Positions 55,775 through 64,000 of a stretch of 64,000 bases of DNA are shown here, piece after piece. Position 1 is the first letter of the stretch. Each line of letters opens with the position of its first letter. A model generated the notes under the pieces. The model had not been told where the DNA came from, did no database searches, and worked only from the letters and a program-made list of their open reading frames with translations. The stretch is from Anaeramoeba ignava. Lineage: Eukaryota > Metamonada > Anaeramoebidae. Where the stretch lies: NCBI GenBank assembly GCA_028826165.1, contig JAPDFW010000071.1, positions 310,001 through 374,000 on the forward strand, written 5' to 3'. The position numbers and the translations under genes were made by a program.

Positions 55775-58048
55775 TCAATTCAATTTAAATTGGAATTGTC
55801 TTTTCTCGATTTCAGATTTTTCATCAATAAAATCTAATAACTCAATAATTTGAAATTGTTCAGCTTTTGATTTCAATTCAGAAAGAAGTTGTTCATTTGA
55901 AATGAACCTAATAAAAACATTCTTTATTTTTGAGACACATTGCTCCATAATACGAGTTTGACTTGAAAGACCATAATACTCAGAAGCATCAAGTAAATCA
56001 ATCAAAACATAAGGATCTTTTGATTGAATTTCATCAGTATAAATAAAACGAATCAATTCATAAACTGCTTGATAGCTTCTTCCACTTAAATCAGGAGCTG
56101 ATTTCGCAGGATCATTAACACTGAAAAACATTCCTCGAAAAAGTTCACTTCTTGCAGCAAGAATATCTCGATGAACTTTAATTGTATATTTTTGATTTTG
56201 ATTTTGATTTTGATTTGGATTTTGATTTTGATTTTGATTTTGATTTTGACTTGAAACTACAATCTCAAAATTTCTCGTTTCGTCTTTTGTATTTTCAAAT
56301 AAATTCTTCATATTTTCACAAAATGAATCCTTATCATAAATCATTGTTGATTCAAGCATTTTCAAAATTGATTCATAATTTAATTGCTGAGAAAATTTCT
56401 TTAATTTCTCCATTTTTTTCTTGGACAATTTATGACGGAATAATGTTCCTGTATAAACAAACTGAAGAAATACTTGAATCACAATTGGATCAATTGGTTC
56501 TTCTTTGCATAAATGGAGAAACTTTTGTGAGCGCTCAGAACCGAGTCTTTCTTGCAAAATTGCGGAATTCAAATTGAATTTTGAAAAATGTTTTTCTTTT
56601 TGATTTTTTGGAAATGAAAAAGTGTCTAAAATTGATTCCGAAAAGGAATTTTTTTCTGATAACAACCATAAGAAATCTTGCACAAAAGTCCAATCATCAA
56701 AATAGACAAGTTTGAATTGATTATTCATTTTGAGGGATTCTTTTTTTGAAAGCAACGGACGAGGATATCCGTTGTTGAGTAAAATATACGCAGATTCAGG
56801 ACTGTTAAATAAAGAAGCGCACAATAAAAGACTTTTCTTTTTTTTATCCAAAGAAGATCCATGGAATTTCAAGTAAGAATCCAAATTGATTTTGGAAAGC
56901 AACACTTGCAGGCATTTTGGATGATTATGTTCAATAGCGAGATAAAGAGGGGTTTTTTTGAAGTAATTATCAGGAAACGCGAGATCGAGTCCGCGCTTTT
57001 CCCAGACATCCAAAAGATAAGCGAGACATTTATCACGACCGTTTTTTGCGGAGATGTGGATCGCAGTATAATCCAATTCTTGAACAGCAGTGACATCAGC
57101 TCCATAATTGATTAATTCCATCAAACAATCCAATTTTCCGTGTTTTGCAATTACGTGCAAAGGGGTCATTTCGGCAAAATCACGGGCGTGAATATTAGCG
57201 CCGTTTTCGGCAAGCAGCCTGATCTTCTCGACGCTCTGTGCAAGATGCAAAGGTGTTGAATCCTCGTTATCCTTCGCATTCACATTTGCTTTGTGGAAAA
57301 TAAGTAGTTTCATAAAAGAAATATCCCATTTGGGTTCTGAAGCTAAATGAATGGGGGTGTATTGATAAATATTTGTTGTGTTGATATCCGCTCCATATTT
57401 TATTAAAATTTCACAACATTCATAAAATCGACCCAAAACTGACAAATAAAAGGGGGTTCTTCCACCGACATTTTTCTCATCAAATAAGACCCCCCTTTTG
57501 AGTAATATTTGAAGACAAGAAAATCTTCCAAAAGAAGCTGCTTCATGAATTGGCGAATTAAGATAATTATCCTTCTTTGTAATGTCGCATCCTGAATTTA
57601 TCAGTTCTATTGCCTTCTCCTCGTTTCCTTTGATAATTTCCATATTCAAAACGGGGATATTTGCTTTTGAAGGCGAGTTTTTATCAAGAAGATATTTTTT
57701 GATTTCGTTCGAATTTGTAAATAATGCAAGATCTAAAGGTGCTTCTCCTTTTGAGTTGAGTATTGAGAAATCTGCTCCGTAATCCAGCAATAATTTCACA
57801 ACCTCAAGCGATCCGCATAAGCAAGCTGTGTGGAGTGCTGTGTTCCCCATCTTGTCCCGTAAATTTACGTTGTGCTTCTTTGTTTTTAATGCTGTTTCTA
57901 ATTTGTCCGCTTTGTTTCGGTAACTGTATAAATGTAAGATATTTCCGTTTCTTCCTTTTTTTGCTTGTGATATTATTCGTGGTACATTTGCTAAATGAAA
58001 TGATTCTGTTGTTCTTTCTGCTTCAACAAATGAATTATAAATATCCAT
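55775..58048 (-). CDS. Ankyrin-repeat protein with two BTB domains, intronless
   Basis: I start at the ATG at 58048 (MDIYNSFVEAERTTESFHLA), giving 757 residues; the longer open frame to 58186 adds only a Phe/Lys-rich translation of A/T homopolymers. Residues about 55-430 hold roughly ten ankyrin repeats (MGNTALHTACLCGSLEVVKL, YTPIHLASEPKWDISFMKLL, EMTPLHVIAKHGKLDCLMEL). A divergent BTB-like region follows (IVIQVFLQFVYTGTLF, about 545-575), then a canonical BTB (KYTIKVHRDILAARSELFRG, about 650-670) interrupted by an (NQ)n loop. It resembles the multi-exon protein at 12918-15114 in domain order but has no introns, so one may be a retrocopy lineage or introns were lost. Role: probable cullin-3 type adaptor, inferred. 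Internal plus-strand frames are shadows. Confidence 0.85.
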   Translation of the reverse strand: MDIYNSFVEAERTTESFHLANVPRIISQAKKGRNGNILHLYSYRNKADKLETALKTKKHNVNLRDKMGNTALHTACLCGSLEVVKLLLDYGADFSILNSKGEAPLDLALFTNSNEIKKYLLDKNSPSKANIPVLNMEIIKGNEEKAIELINSGCDITKKDNYLNSPIHEAASFGRFSCLQILLKRGVLFDEKNVGGRTPFYLSVLGRFYECCEILIKYGADINTTNIYQYTPIHLASEPKWDISFMKLLIFHKANVNAKDNEDSTPLHLAQSVEKIRLLAENGANIHARDFAEMTPLHVIAKHGKLDCLMELINYGADVTAVQELDYTAIHISAKNGRDKCLAYLLDVWEKRGLDLAFPDNYFKKTPLYLAIEHNHPKCLQVLLSKINLDSYLKFHGSSLDKKKKSLLLCASLFNSPESAYILLNNGYPRPLLSKKESLKMNNQFKLVYFDDWTFVQDFLWLLSEKNSFSESILDTFSFPKNQKEKHFSKFNLNSAILQERLGSERSQKFLHLCKEEPIDPIVIQVFLQFVYTGTLFRHKLSKKKMEKLKKFSQQLNYESILKMLESTMIYDKDSFCENMKNLFENTKDETRNFEIVVSSQNQNQNQNQNPNQNQNQNQKYTIKVHRDILAARSELFRGMFFSVNDPAKSAPDLSGRSYQAVYELIRFIYTDEIQSKDPYVLIDLLDASEYYGLSSQTRIMEQCVSKIKNVFIRFISNEQLLSELKSKAEQFQIIELLDFIDEKSEIEKRQFQFKLN

Positions 58049-58512
58049 TTTTCTTTTTTTTGAAATGAAAAAAAATGAAAAATGAAAAAAAATGAAAAAA
58101 AATTTTTCTTTTGTTTTTTTTTTTAAATTTTGATTGATTTCAAAAAAAAAAAAAAACAAAAATTCCAAAAAAAAAAAGTGGAACAAAAAAAAAAAGTAAA
58201 AAAAGTAAAAAGTAAAAAAAAGTCAAAAAAGTAAAAAAAAGTAAAAAAGTTGTTTAAAAGAAAATCTGTTTAAAAGAAAATGTTTGAATTCATTTTTTCA
58301 AGTTTTAAATTTGTTTGAATTTGTTTAAATTGTTTAAATTTGTTTAAAATTGTTTTTCAGTTTTAAATTTGTTTTTTCAGTTTTTAAATTTGTTTTTTAA
58401 ATTTGTTTAAATTTGTTTAAATTTGTTTTTTCAAGTTTTTAAATTTGTTTTTTCAGTTTTTAATTTGTTTAAATTTGTTTTTCAAGTTTTTAAATTTGTT
58501 TTTTAAATTTGT
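58049..58512. repeat. Spacer with (GTTTAAATTT)n repeats and a GTGGAAC motif
   Basis: Immediately upstream of the ankyrin-BTB start is A/T homopolymer DNA with aaaagtggaacaaaa at about 58176 and (aaaaagt)n at 58190-58245; 58285-58515 is tttgtttaaattt units. The ankyrin-BTB promoter and the kinase 3' region must be here. No gene is seen. Confidence 0.6.
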
Positions 58513-59676
58513 TTAAATTTTTATATCCTTCAACAATTTGAAAACTTCTTTAATAGTGGGTCTTTTTTCAGGATCCTTTTGAAAACATTCAGAAATAACA
58601 TGATTCAAAAACCCATTTTCAGGAAGAGGAGGCCTGTCGTTATGAATAACAACTTTCAAAGTGACTTGAGCAACAGTAAAACCTTCAAAAGGTGTTTCTC
58701 TGGATTGAATTTCCCAGAGAATCATACCCAAGGCATATATATCAGCAGGAAAAGAGTACTTTTCGCCTGACATTACTTCAGGCGCCATCCAATTAACAGT
58801 TCCGACAAATGTATTGAGTTGATTTCGAGTTGAATCGATAGTTTTTGACAACCCAAAATCGGTGATTTTTGCATTTTCATTTTTGTCAAGAAGAATATTT
58901 GGAGATTTCAAGTCTCTATGAATGATATTATTGGCATGAAGATACATCACACCTTTTGTAATATCCAAAGAAAACGCCAGTTTTTTCTCGTCAGAAATGG
59001 GAGTCTCAGAATGTAAATAGGAATATAAACTTCCTCCCGAGCAATATTCCATCACAAGTGCCATATTGGGTTCAGTTGTGCAAGACCCGATAAACTGTAC
59101 AATATTTGGATGGCTTAATTTGCTCAACATATTCAATTCGTTATTAAAATCATCAATTTCTTCCTTGCTCATCTGTGGTCCTGTGAGAAGCTTCAGCACA
59201 GCCACATCCAATCCTAGCCATGTTCCATGCCAAACCTCCTTAAAACTTCCCTTTGCGACATAGTTTAAAATCTCGATATCTTCATACACTATTTTTTTCT
59301 CTCCTAATTGCTTGTCTTCTACTTGATTTCCCTTCTCTTTTTCGTTGTCTGATGATTCTGGTTCTAAATCAGAATCAAATTCTAAATCATCTGATTCATT
59401 GCTTTTTTTGTTCTCATTCTCTTTTTGTTCCCGAAAACTATTTTTTAGCTTTTCAAATTCTTCGTCCCTTTGTCGTAATTTCTCAAGCTGTGCTTTAAGT
59501 CGCTGATCTTTGATCTGAAGTTGTCTTTGAAGCTCTTTTAATTGATGCTCTTGTTGTCGTGCTTTGTATTCTGTTTGCTTCAATGATTTGATTTGATTCT
59601 GCATTGCCATCTCTTTTTCTTTTGGAAAATCATCAAAAAATTTTTGCACTTCCTTTGTTGCAAAATCGTATGGCAT
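58513..59676 (-). CDS. TKL-type protein kinase with N-terminal coiled coil
   Basis: Single exon, 387 residues. Residues 15-95 form a coiled coil (QNQIKSLKQTEYKARQQEHQ ... LEKLRQRDEEFEKLK), then an acidic linker, then a kinase domain at about 130-387: a weak Gly loop (VAKGSFKEVWHG), DVAVLKLL with the ATP-binding Lys one residue further than in the usual DVAVK, an alphaC Glu (FNNELNML), gatekeeper region ALVMEYCSGGSLYSYL, the catalytic loop HRDLKSPN, DFGLSK, the activation segment GTVNWMAPEVM and the C-lobe RPTIKEVFKLL. All catalytic residues are present. The HRDLKSPN and GTVNWMAPE motifs are typical of tyrosine-kinase-like (MLK/Raf-related) Ser/Thr kinases expanded in amoebae. The coiled coil suggests dimerisation-driven activation (inference). 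Confidence 0.9.
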   Translation of the reverse strand: MPYDFATKEVQKFFDDFPKEKEMAMQNQIKSLKQTEYKARQQEHQLKELQRQLQIKDQRLKAQLEKLRQRDEEFEKLKNSFREQKENENKKSNESDDLEFDSDLEPESSDNEKEKGNQVEDKQLGEKKIVYEDIEILNYVAKGSFKEVWHGTWLGLDVAVLKLLTGPQMSKEEIDDFNNELNMLSKLSHPNIVQFIGSCTTEPNMALVMEYCSGGSLYSYLHSETPISDEKKLAFSLDITKGVMYLHANNIIHRDLKSPNILLDKNENAKITDFGLSKTIDSTRNQLNTFVGTVNWMAPEVMSGEKYSFPADIYALGMILWEIQSRETPFEGFTVAQVTLKVVIHNDRPPLPENGFLNHVISECFQKDPEKRPTIKEVFKLLKDIKI

Positions 59677-59923
59677 TTTTCTCTATATTTTCATTTCATT
59701 TCATTTATAAAAATTTTATTACTCTTTAATTATTCAAAAAAAAACAACAACTATTTTTCTGAAATTGAAAATGTTTTAATTTTACATCCTTTAAAAAATT
59801 TTCCAAGAATAATAATATAAATTTAATTTAATTTAATTTAATTTAATTTAATTTAATTTAATTTAATTATATTTAATAATTTTTTTGTTGTTTTTAATAA
59901 TTTTTTTGTTGTTTTTAATCCCT

Positions 59924-62900
59924 TTATTCTAAAAAATTCCCCAATAATAAAATAAATACATTTTTACAATACATATAAGCTCCAGAATCTAAAAGCAATT
60001 TGATAGTTTCAATCGATAATTTAAAACGACATGCATAATGTAGAGGTGTATTTCCCTTTATATTGATTTAATAAAACAAATTTTTTTTTACTTTCACTTT
60101 TTTTTTTCTAAAAAGAAATAAAATAATATCAATATTTACATTCTATTTATCAAAATAATCAACATAAACACCAAAATTAATTTTTAAATTAATTTATAAA
60201 TCAAAATTAAATTAATTTTACCAACTAAATAATTGATTAATAAAAATTTTCATTTCCCCAAAAAAAAAAATTTGTTTCTTCTTTTTGTGTTTTTTTTTCA
60301 ATTAATAAAATACATCAATAGCTTGAATATTTGCTTTATTTTCTATTAATAATTTAATAATTTCATGATCTGCTCGAGCAATACATGCAGCGTGTAATGG
60401 AGTCAATTGCTATTTTATAATTTTATAATTTTATAATTTTTAATTTTATAATTATTTTTAATTTTATAATAGTTTTTTCTTACATACTAATAAAAATTTA
60501 ATAATCATTTTAATATAAAAAATTTTTCTTTTCAAAAAATGGATAAAATAAAATCAATTACAATCTAAATTAAATTTAGAACAGAAAAATAAATATCAGC
60601 TATAAAAATTTAATTCATATTTTTATTATTACATCTTTTGCTTCTATAAATGCACCTGCTTTTAAAATTTCTTCAATAACATCTGAATTTGTTTGATATT
60701 TGACAGCAAAATGAAGAATAGAATTATTCTACTCATAAAAAATAAAACAGAAAGAAATATTCATATAAAAAATTTTTCTTTTCAAAAAATGGATAAAATA
60801 AAATAAAATAAAATCAATTACAATCTATAATGATTTACAGTAAAAAAAATGAATCAAAATTTCAAATTTTAATTTAATTACTTTCTGTTTTTTTTTTTTA
60901 AAAAGTATAAATATTTTTTTTCTGTTTTTTTTTTTAATTTATAAATCAAACATCAATAGCTTTCAAATCTGGATTTTTGGAAAGGATTAATTTAATAACA
61001 TCTAAAGTAATTGATTTCTTGAATAAAATATGTAACGCAGTTTCTCCCTTTGTTTGTTTTATATATTTTATATTATAAAAAAATCAACATCAATTACTTT
61101 TTATTTCTCAATAAAATAAATAATACAATCTAGAAAAGAAAATAAATTGAATTTATTAATGATAAAAAAAAATTTATAATCATTACTTCCTATAATAATA
61201 AAAAAATAAAAAAATAAAAATAAAAATAAAAATAAAAATAAAAATAAAAATAAAAATAAAATGAAATTATTACAGTTTTGTTATTCACATCTGCTCCAGA
61301 ATCTAAAAAAATTTGAATTAAAGGAATTTTTGGATCATTGGTACAAACCAAATGGAAAGCAGAATACCCTTTCTAATATTTTTTTTTCTTTTATTAATAT
61401 TCTAAATTCTTATTAAAACAAAATGGATCAAAATTACATCCTAAAAAAAAAAGAAAAATTTTTTTATTATTATCAAACAAAACAATTTTTCTTTTGTAAT
61501 TTTATAAATAAAATAATTTACATTCAAAAGATTTGGGTCTGCTCCACTTTTGAGAAAAAGTTGAACAGAAGCCAAATCAATTGGTTTTTCACAACATAAA
61601 TGCAAAGGTGTAGATCCCTTAATTAAAAAAGAAAAATCAACTTAAATCTAAAAAAAAAGAGGAAGAATAAGAAGAATTATAAAATACATACTAAATAAAA
61701 AAAAAGCATTAATTAAATAAAATATATTAATTAAATCCAAATAAAATTACTTTCTAAAAAATATATCAATTTTAATATTCATGTATAAATATTTATCTAA
61801 TAATAATTTACATTTTTAGCATTAGTATCAGCTCCAGCTTTAATAATATCTTGAAGAATTTCAATTGATGCTTTATCAATGCATGCTAAATGGAGTGGTG
61901 TGTTTAACTATTGAAGAAGAAAAAAAAGGTTATATATTTTCCTTTTGTTTTCAATTCTTTCTTTGAAATAATAAATGGAATAAAATACATCCTAAAAAGA
62001 ATCACAATTTTTTATGAATTTTTGATAATTGAATAAAAAAAACAGAAAAAACCAAAAATGATTTCAAACATTCTAAAAAAAAATTTTTGATGAATATAAA
62101 TGAATAAAAAAAAGGAGAATTTGAATTATTTTGTACATTTGCTAGATTAACATCAGCACCAGAATCAATTAATAATTGGATAATTTCTTCAGTTGGTAAT
62201 TGAAAAAGATTTAATTTTGCAGTTAATTTTTGAACCTGGAAAAATAAAAGCAAAATATATAAATAAATATATATATATTTTTTTGTGTTTTGAAATTTAA
62301 ATTTACATATTGTGTAAGTGCGGTTGTTGCACTTCTTCTAAATAACGGAAGAGTTGAGCAAGCAAAATGTAATGGAGTATTTCCCTAATTATTAGAATAA
62401 TTCCGAAAAAGATTTTTAATTCAATTTATATTCAATTTTTTTTTCTTTCTAAAATTTTAATATCTTTGGTTACATCCTTTTTAAAATATTTTTTTATTTG
62501 GAAGTTTGTAAAAAAATCTTTTCAATTCCATAAAATCAAAAAATTCTTACTTTCTAAATACAAAAGAAAAAATATTTTATCAGAAGAAAAATTGGGTTCA
62601 TTTGATTTATTGTTTACATCTTTGATTTTAGTATCAGCTCCATGTTGAATTAAAGATTTTATGATATCTTTAGATACTTTTGTATAGCAAGCTAAATGGA
62701 AAGGTGTTGTTCCCTTTTTATTTTGTTTATCAAATTAATTTTTTAAATTTTTTAAATTTTTTAAATTTAAATTTTACAGACTTTTTAAAGAAAAAAAAAG
62801 AATAAAAACAAAAGAAAGATTGGTTTTTTTTTTAAATATTCTAAAAAAGGGGAAAAAAATAAAATAATTACGTTCTAAATTTAAAAATTATTTTGAAATC

Positions 62901-63460
62901 AAAATAGAAACAAGAATGTAAAAGAAAATTAAAAAGAAAAAAGTTATTGTTTTTAACAAACATTTTGTGCATTTGGATTTGCTCCTGCTTCAATTAAAGA
63001 TTCTACAATTTCTTGGTTATAAAATTGTTGAAATGCATAATGAAGTGGTGTGTTGTTCTATTTTATTTAAAAAAAAAATTATTTATTAAAAATATCTTTA
63101 TTTATTTTTTAAAAAAAATTTTTACTTCCTAAAACATTAATAAATGAACAAAAAGCAATTTTAAACAATAAATATTTTTTTGAAACGTCATGTAAAAAAA
63201 ATTTATAAGAAAAAAAAAAGGAAAAAGAAAGTTGAATTATTTCTAATTTCATACAAGCTATTTTTTTTTAAAAACAAATTAAATTAAATTAAATTAAATT
63301 AAATTAAATGAAATTTCGAAAAATAATTTTAAAATAATTTCTTTTAAATTTATTTTACTCCAAGTTTATTAGCTGATCCTTTTTTACGTAAAAATCCTCC
63401 ACTCAAATATTTTTTTACTGATTTAGAATCTCCTTTTAAAATAGATTTGAAAATTGACAT
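59924..63460 (-). CDS. Ankyrin-repeat protein, one exon per repeat
   Basis: Twelve phase-0 exons: 63460-63359, 63057-62962, 62713-62618, 62384-62307, 62235-62137, 61907-61812, 61617-61522, 61372-61274, 61047-60952, 60728-60633, 60409-60314, 60055-59924. Exon 1 is MSIFKSILKGDSKSVKKYLS plus a basic tail. Almost every later exon is exactly one 32-33-residue ankyrin unit, e.g. NNTPLHYAFQQFYNQEIVES, GSTPLHLCCEKPIDLASVQL, QLTPLHAACIARADHEIIKL, GNTPLHYACRFKLSIETIKL; exons 4 and 5 share one expanded unit. About 393 residues. The end is uncertain: reading on from KN gives VFILLLGNFLE and a stop at 59924-59926; a 31-base intron to a Lys/Asn tail ending at 59863 is possible but would be unusually short. 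Interaction scaffold of unknown partner. No single exon exceeds 132 bases, so simple open-frame searches miss this gene. Confidence 0.82.
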
Positions 63461-64000
63461 TCAAATTGAAATGAAAAAAACAAAAGAAATTGAAATAAAG
63501 GAAGAAAAAAATGAAAGATCAATTTTTAAAAAAAAAAAATAAATTCAAAAATAATAAATAAAATATTAAATAAAATTATAAATAAAATTATAAATTAAAT
63601 AATAAATTAAATTATAAATAAAATGTGGAATAAAATGTGGAATAAAATGTGGAAAAATTATAAATAAAATTATAAATAAAATTATAAATAAAATGTGGAA
63701 TAAAATGTGGAATAAAATGTGGAATAAAATTATAAATTAAATTATAAATTAAATTATAAATAAAATTATAAATAAAATTATAAATAAAATTATAAATAAA
63801 ATGTGGAATAAAATAATAAATTAAAATTATAAATTAAATTATAAATTAAATTATAAATAAAATTATAAATAAAATTATAAATAAAATTATAAATAAAATG
63901 TGGAAACAAAAATATAAAAAATTATAAATAAAAATAAAAATTATAAATAAAATGTGGAATAAAATGTGGAATAAAATGTGGAATAAAAATATAAATTAAA
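63461..64000. repeat. (AAAATTATAAAT) / (AATGTGGAATAA) satellite at the right edge
   Basis: After about 110 bases of A-rich probable promoter for the ankyrin gene, 63560-64000 alternates two 12-base units: aaaattataaat(t) and aaaatgtggaat. The latter appears in clusters (63621-63650, 63693-63730, 63798, 63897, 63952-63985). No gene is visible before the window ends. Confidence 0.75.

Noticed and set aside
58049-58186. 46-residue N-terminal extension of the ankyrin-BTB protein
   Set aside because: It encodes only Phe/Lys runs from homopolymers in the promoter; MDIYNSFVEAER is a normal start.
1-64000. tRNA, rRNA, CRISPR or bacterial-type operon signals
   Set aside because: No GC-rich cloverleaf-like segment, no spaced palindromic repeat array and no ribosome-binding pattern were seen; the tandem arrays are contiguous A/T minisatellites.

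Overview
The window is eukaryotic nuclear DNA from a very AT-rich protist. Genes are split by spliceosomal introns (GT..AG) made almost entirely of short A/T tandem repeats, proteins carry Asn/Gln- and Lys/Glu-rich runs, and the content (RCC1-BTB, ankyrin-BTB, RasGEF, TKL kinase, SCAR/WAVE subunit, calponin-homology adaptor) is typical of an amoeboid, signalling-rich protist. Anaeramoeba (Metamonada) is my best guess, by inference only.

Layout. 1-2242 (-): 3' part of a TPR protein with a long hexapeptide repeat, running off the left edge. 2340-4193 (+): CHP1/calcineurin-B-like EF-hand protein with a 1.2 kb repeat intron. 4476-6245 (-): cyclin. 6774-12813 (+): exportin-1 (CRM1), six exons, interrupted by a 519-residue intein. 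12918-15114 (+): ankyrin-BTB-BTB protein with one exon per ankyrin repeat. 15224-18672 (+): U1 snRNP factor PRP39. 18875-20239 (+): nucleoporin ALADIN (AAAS). 20301-21347 (-): coiled-coil protein of unknown function. 21605-27308 (-): NCKAP1/Nap1 of the SCAR/WAVE complex, 11 exons, one frameshift. 27973-44477 (-): five RCC1-BTB-BTB paralogues, every one frameshifted as written, surrounding a 2001-residue Cys-rich multi-pass membrane protein (31784-38036). 44754-48209 (+): LisH-RasGEF. 48987-54325 (-): a proline-rich adaptor with two RA-like domains, a PH domain and two CH domains. 55775-58048 (-): intronless ankyrin-BTB-BTB. 58513-59676 (-): TKL kinase. 59924-63460 (-): ankyrin protein with one exon per repeat. 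63461-64000: satellite-like sequence.

The main discovery is the intein in exportin-1. It begins with Ser, ends His-Asn, is followed by Ser, has a clear TxxH block B and two degenerate LAGLIDADG motifs, and sits in the NES-binding groove region, directly after the residue equivalent to human Met583. Nuclear export in this organism would therefore depend on protein splicing.

Functional themes: nucleocytoplasmic transport (XPO1, AAAS), splicing (PRP39), actin/Ras signalling (NCKAP1, RasGEF, RA-PH-CH adaptor, TKL kinase) and BTB adaptors. There is no operon structure; neighbours are independent genes. Many small indels in homopolymers break otherwise good reading frames, so either assembly errors or real decay must be considered. 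Exon boundaries were inferred by hand from GT/AG sites, phase consistency and remembered family similarity.
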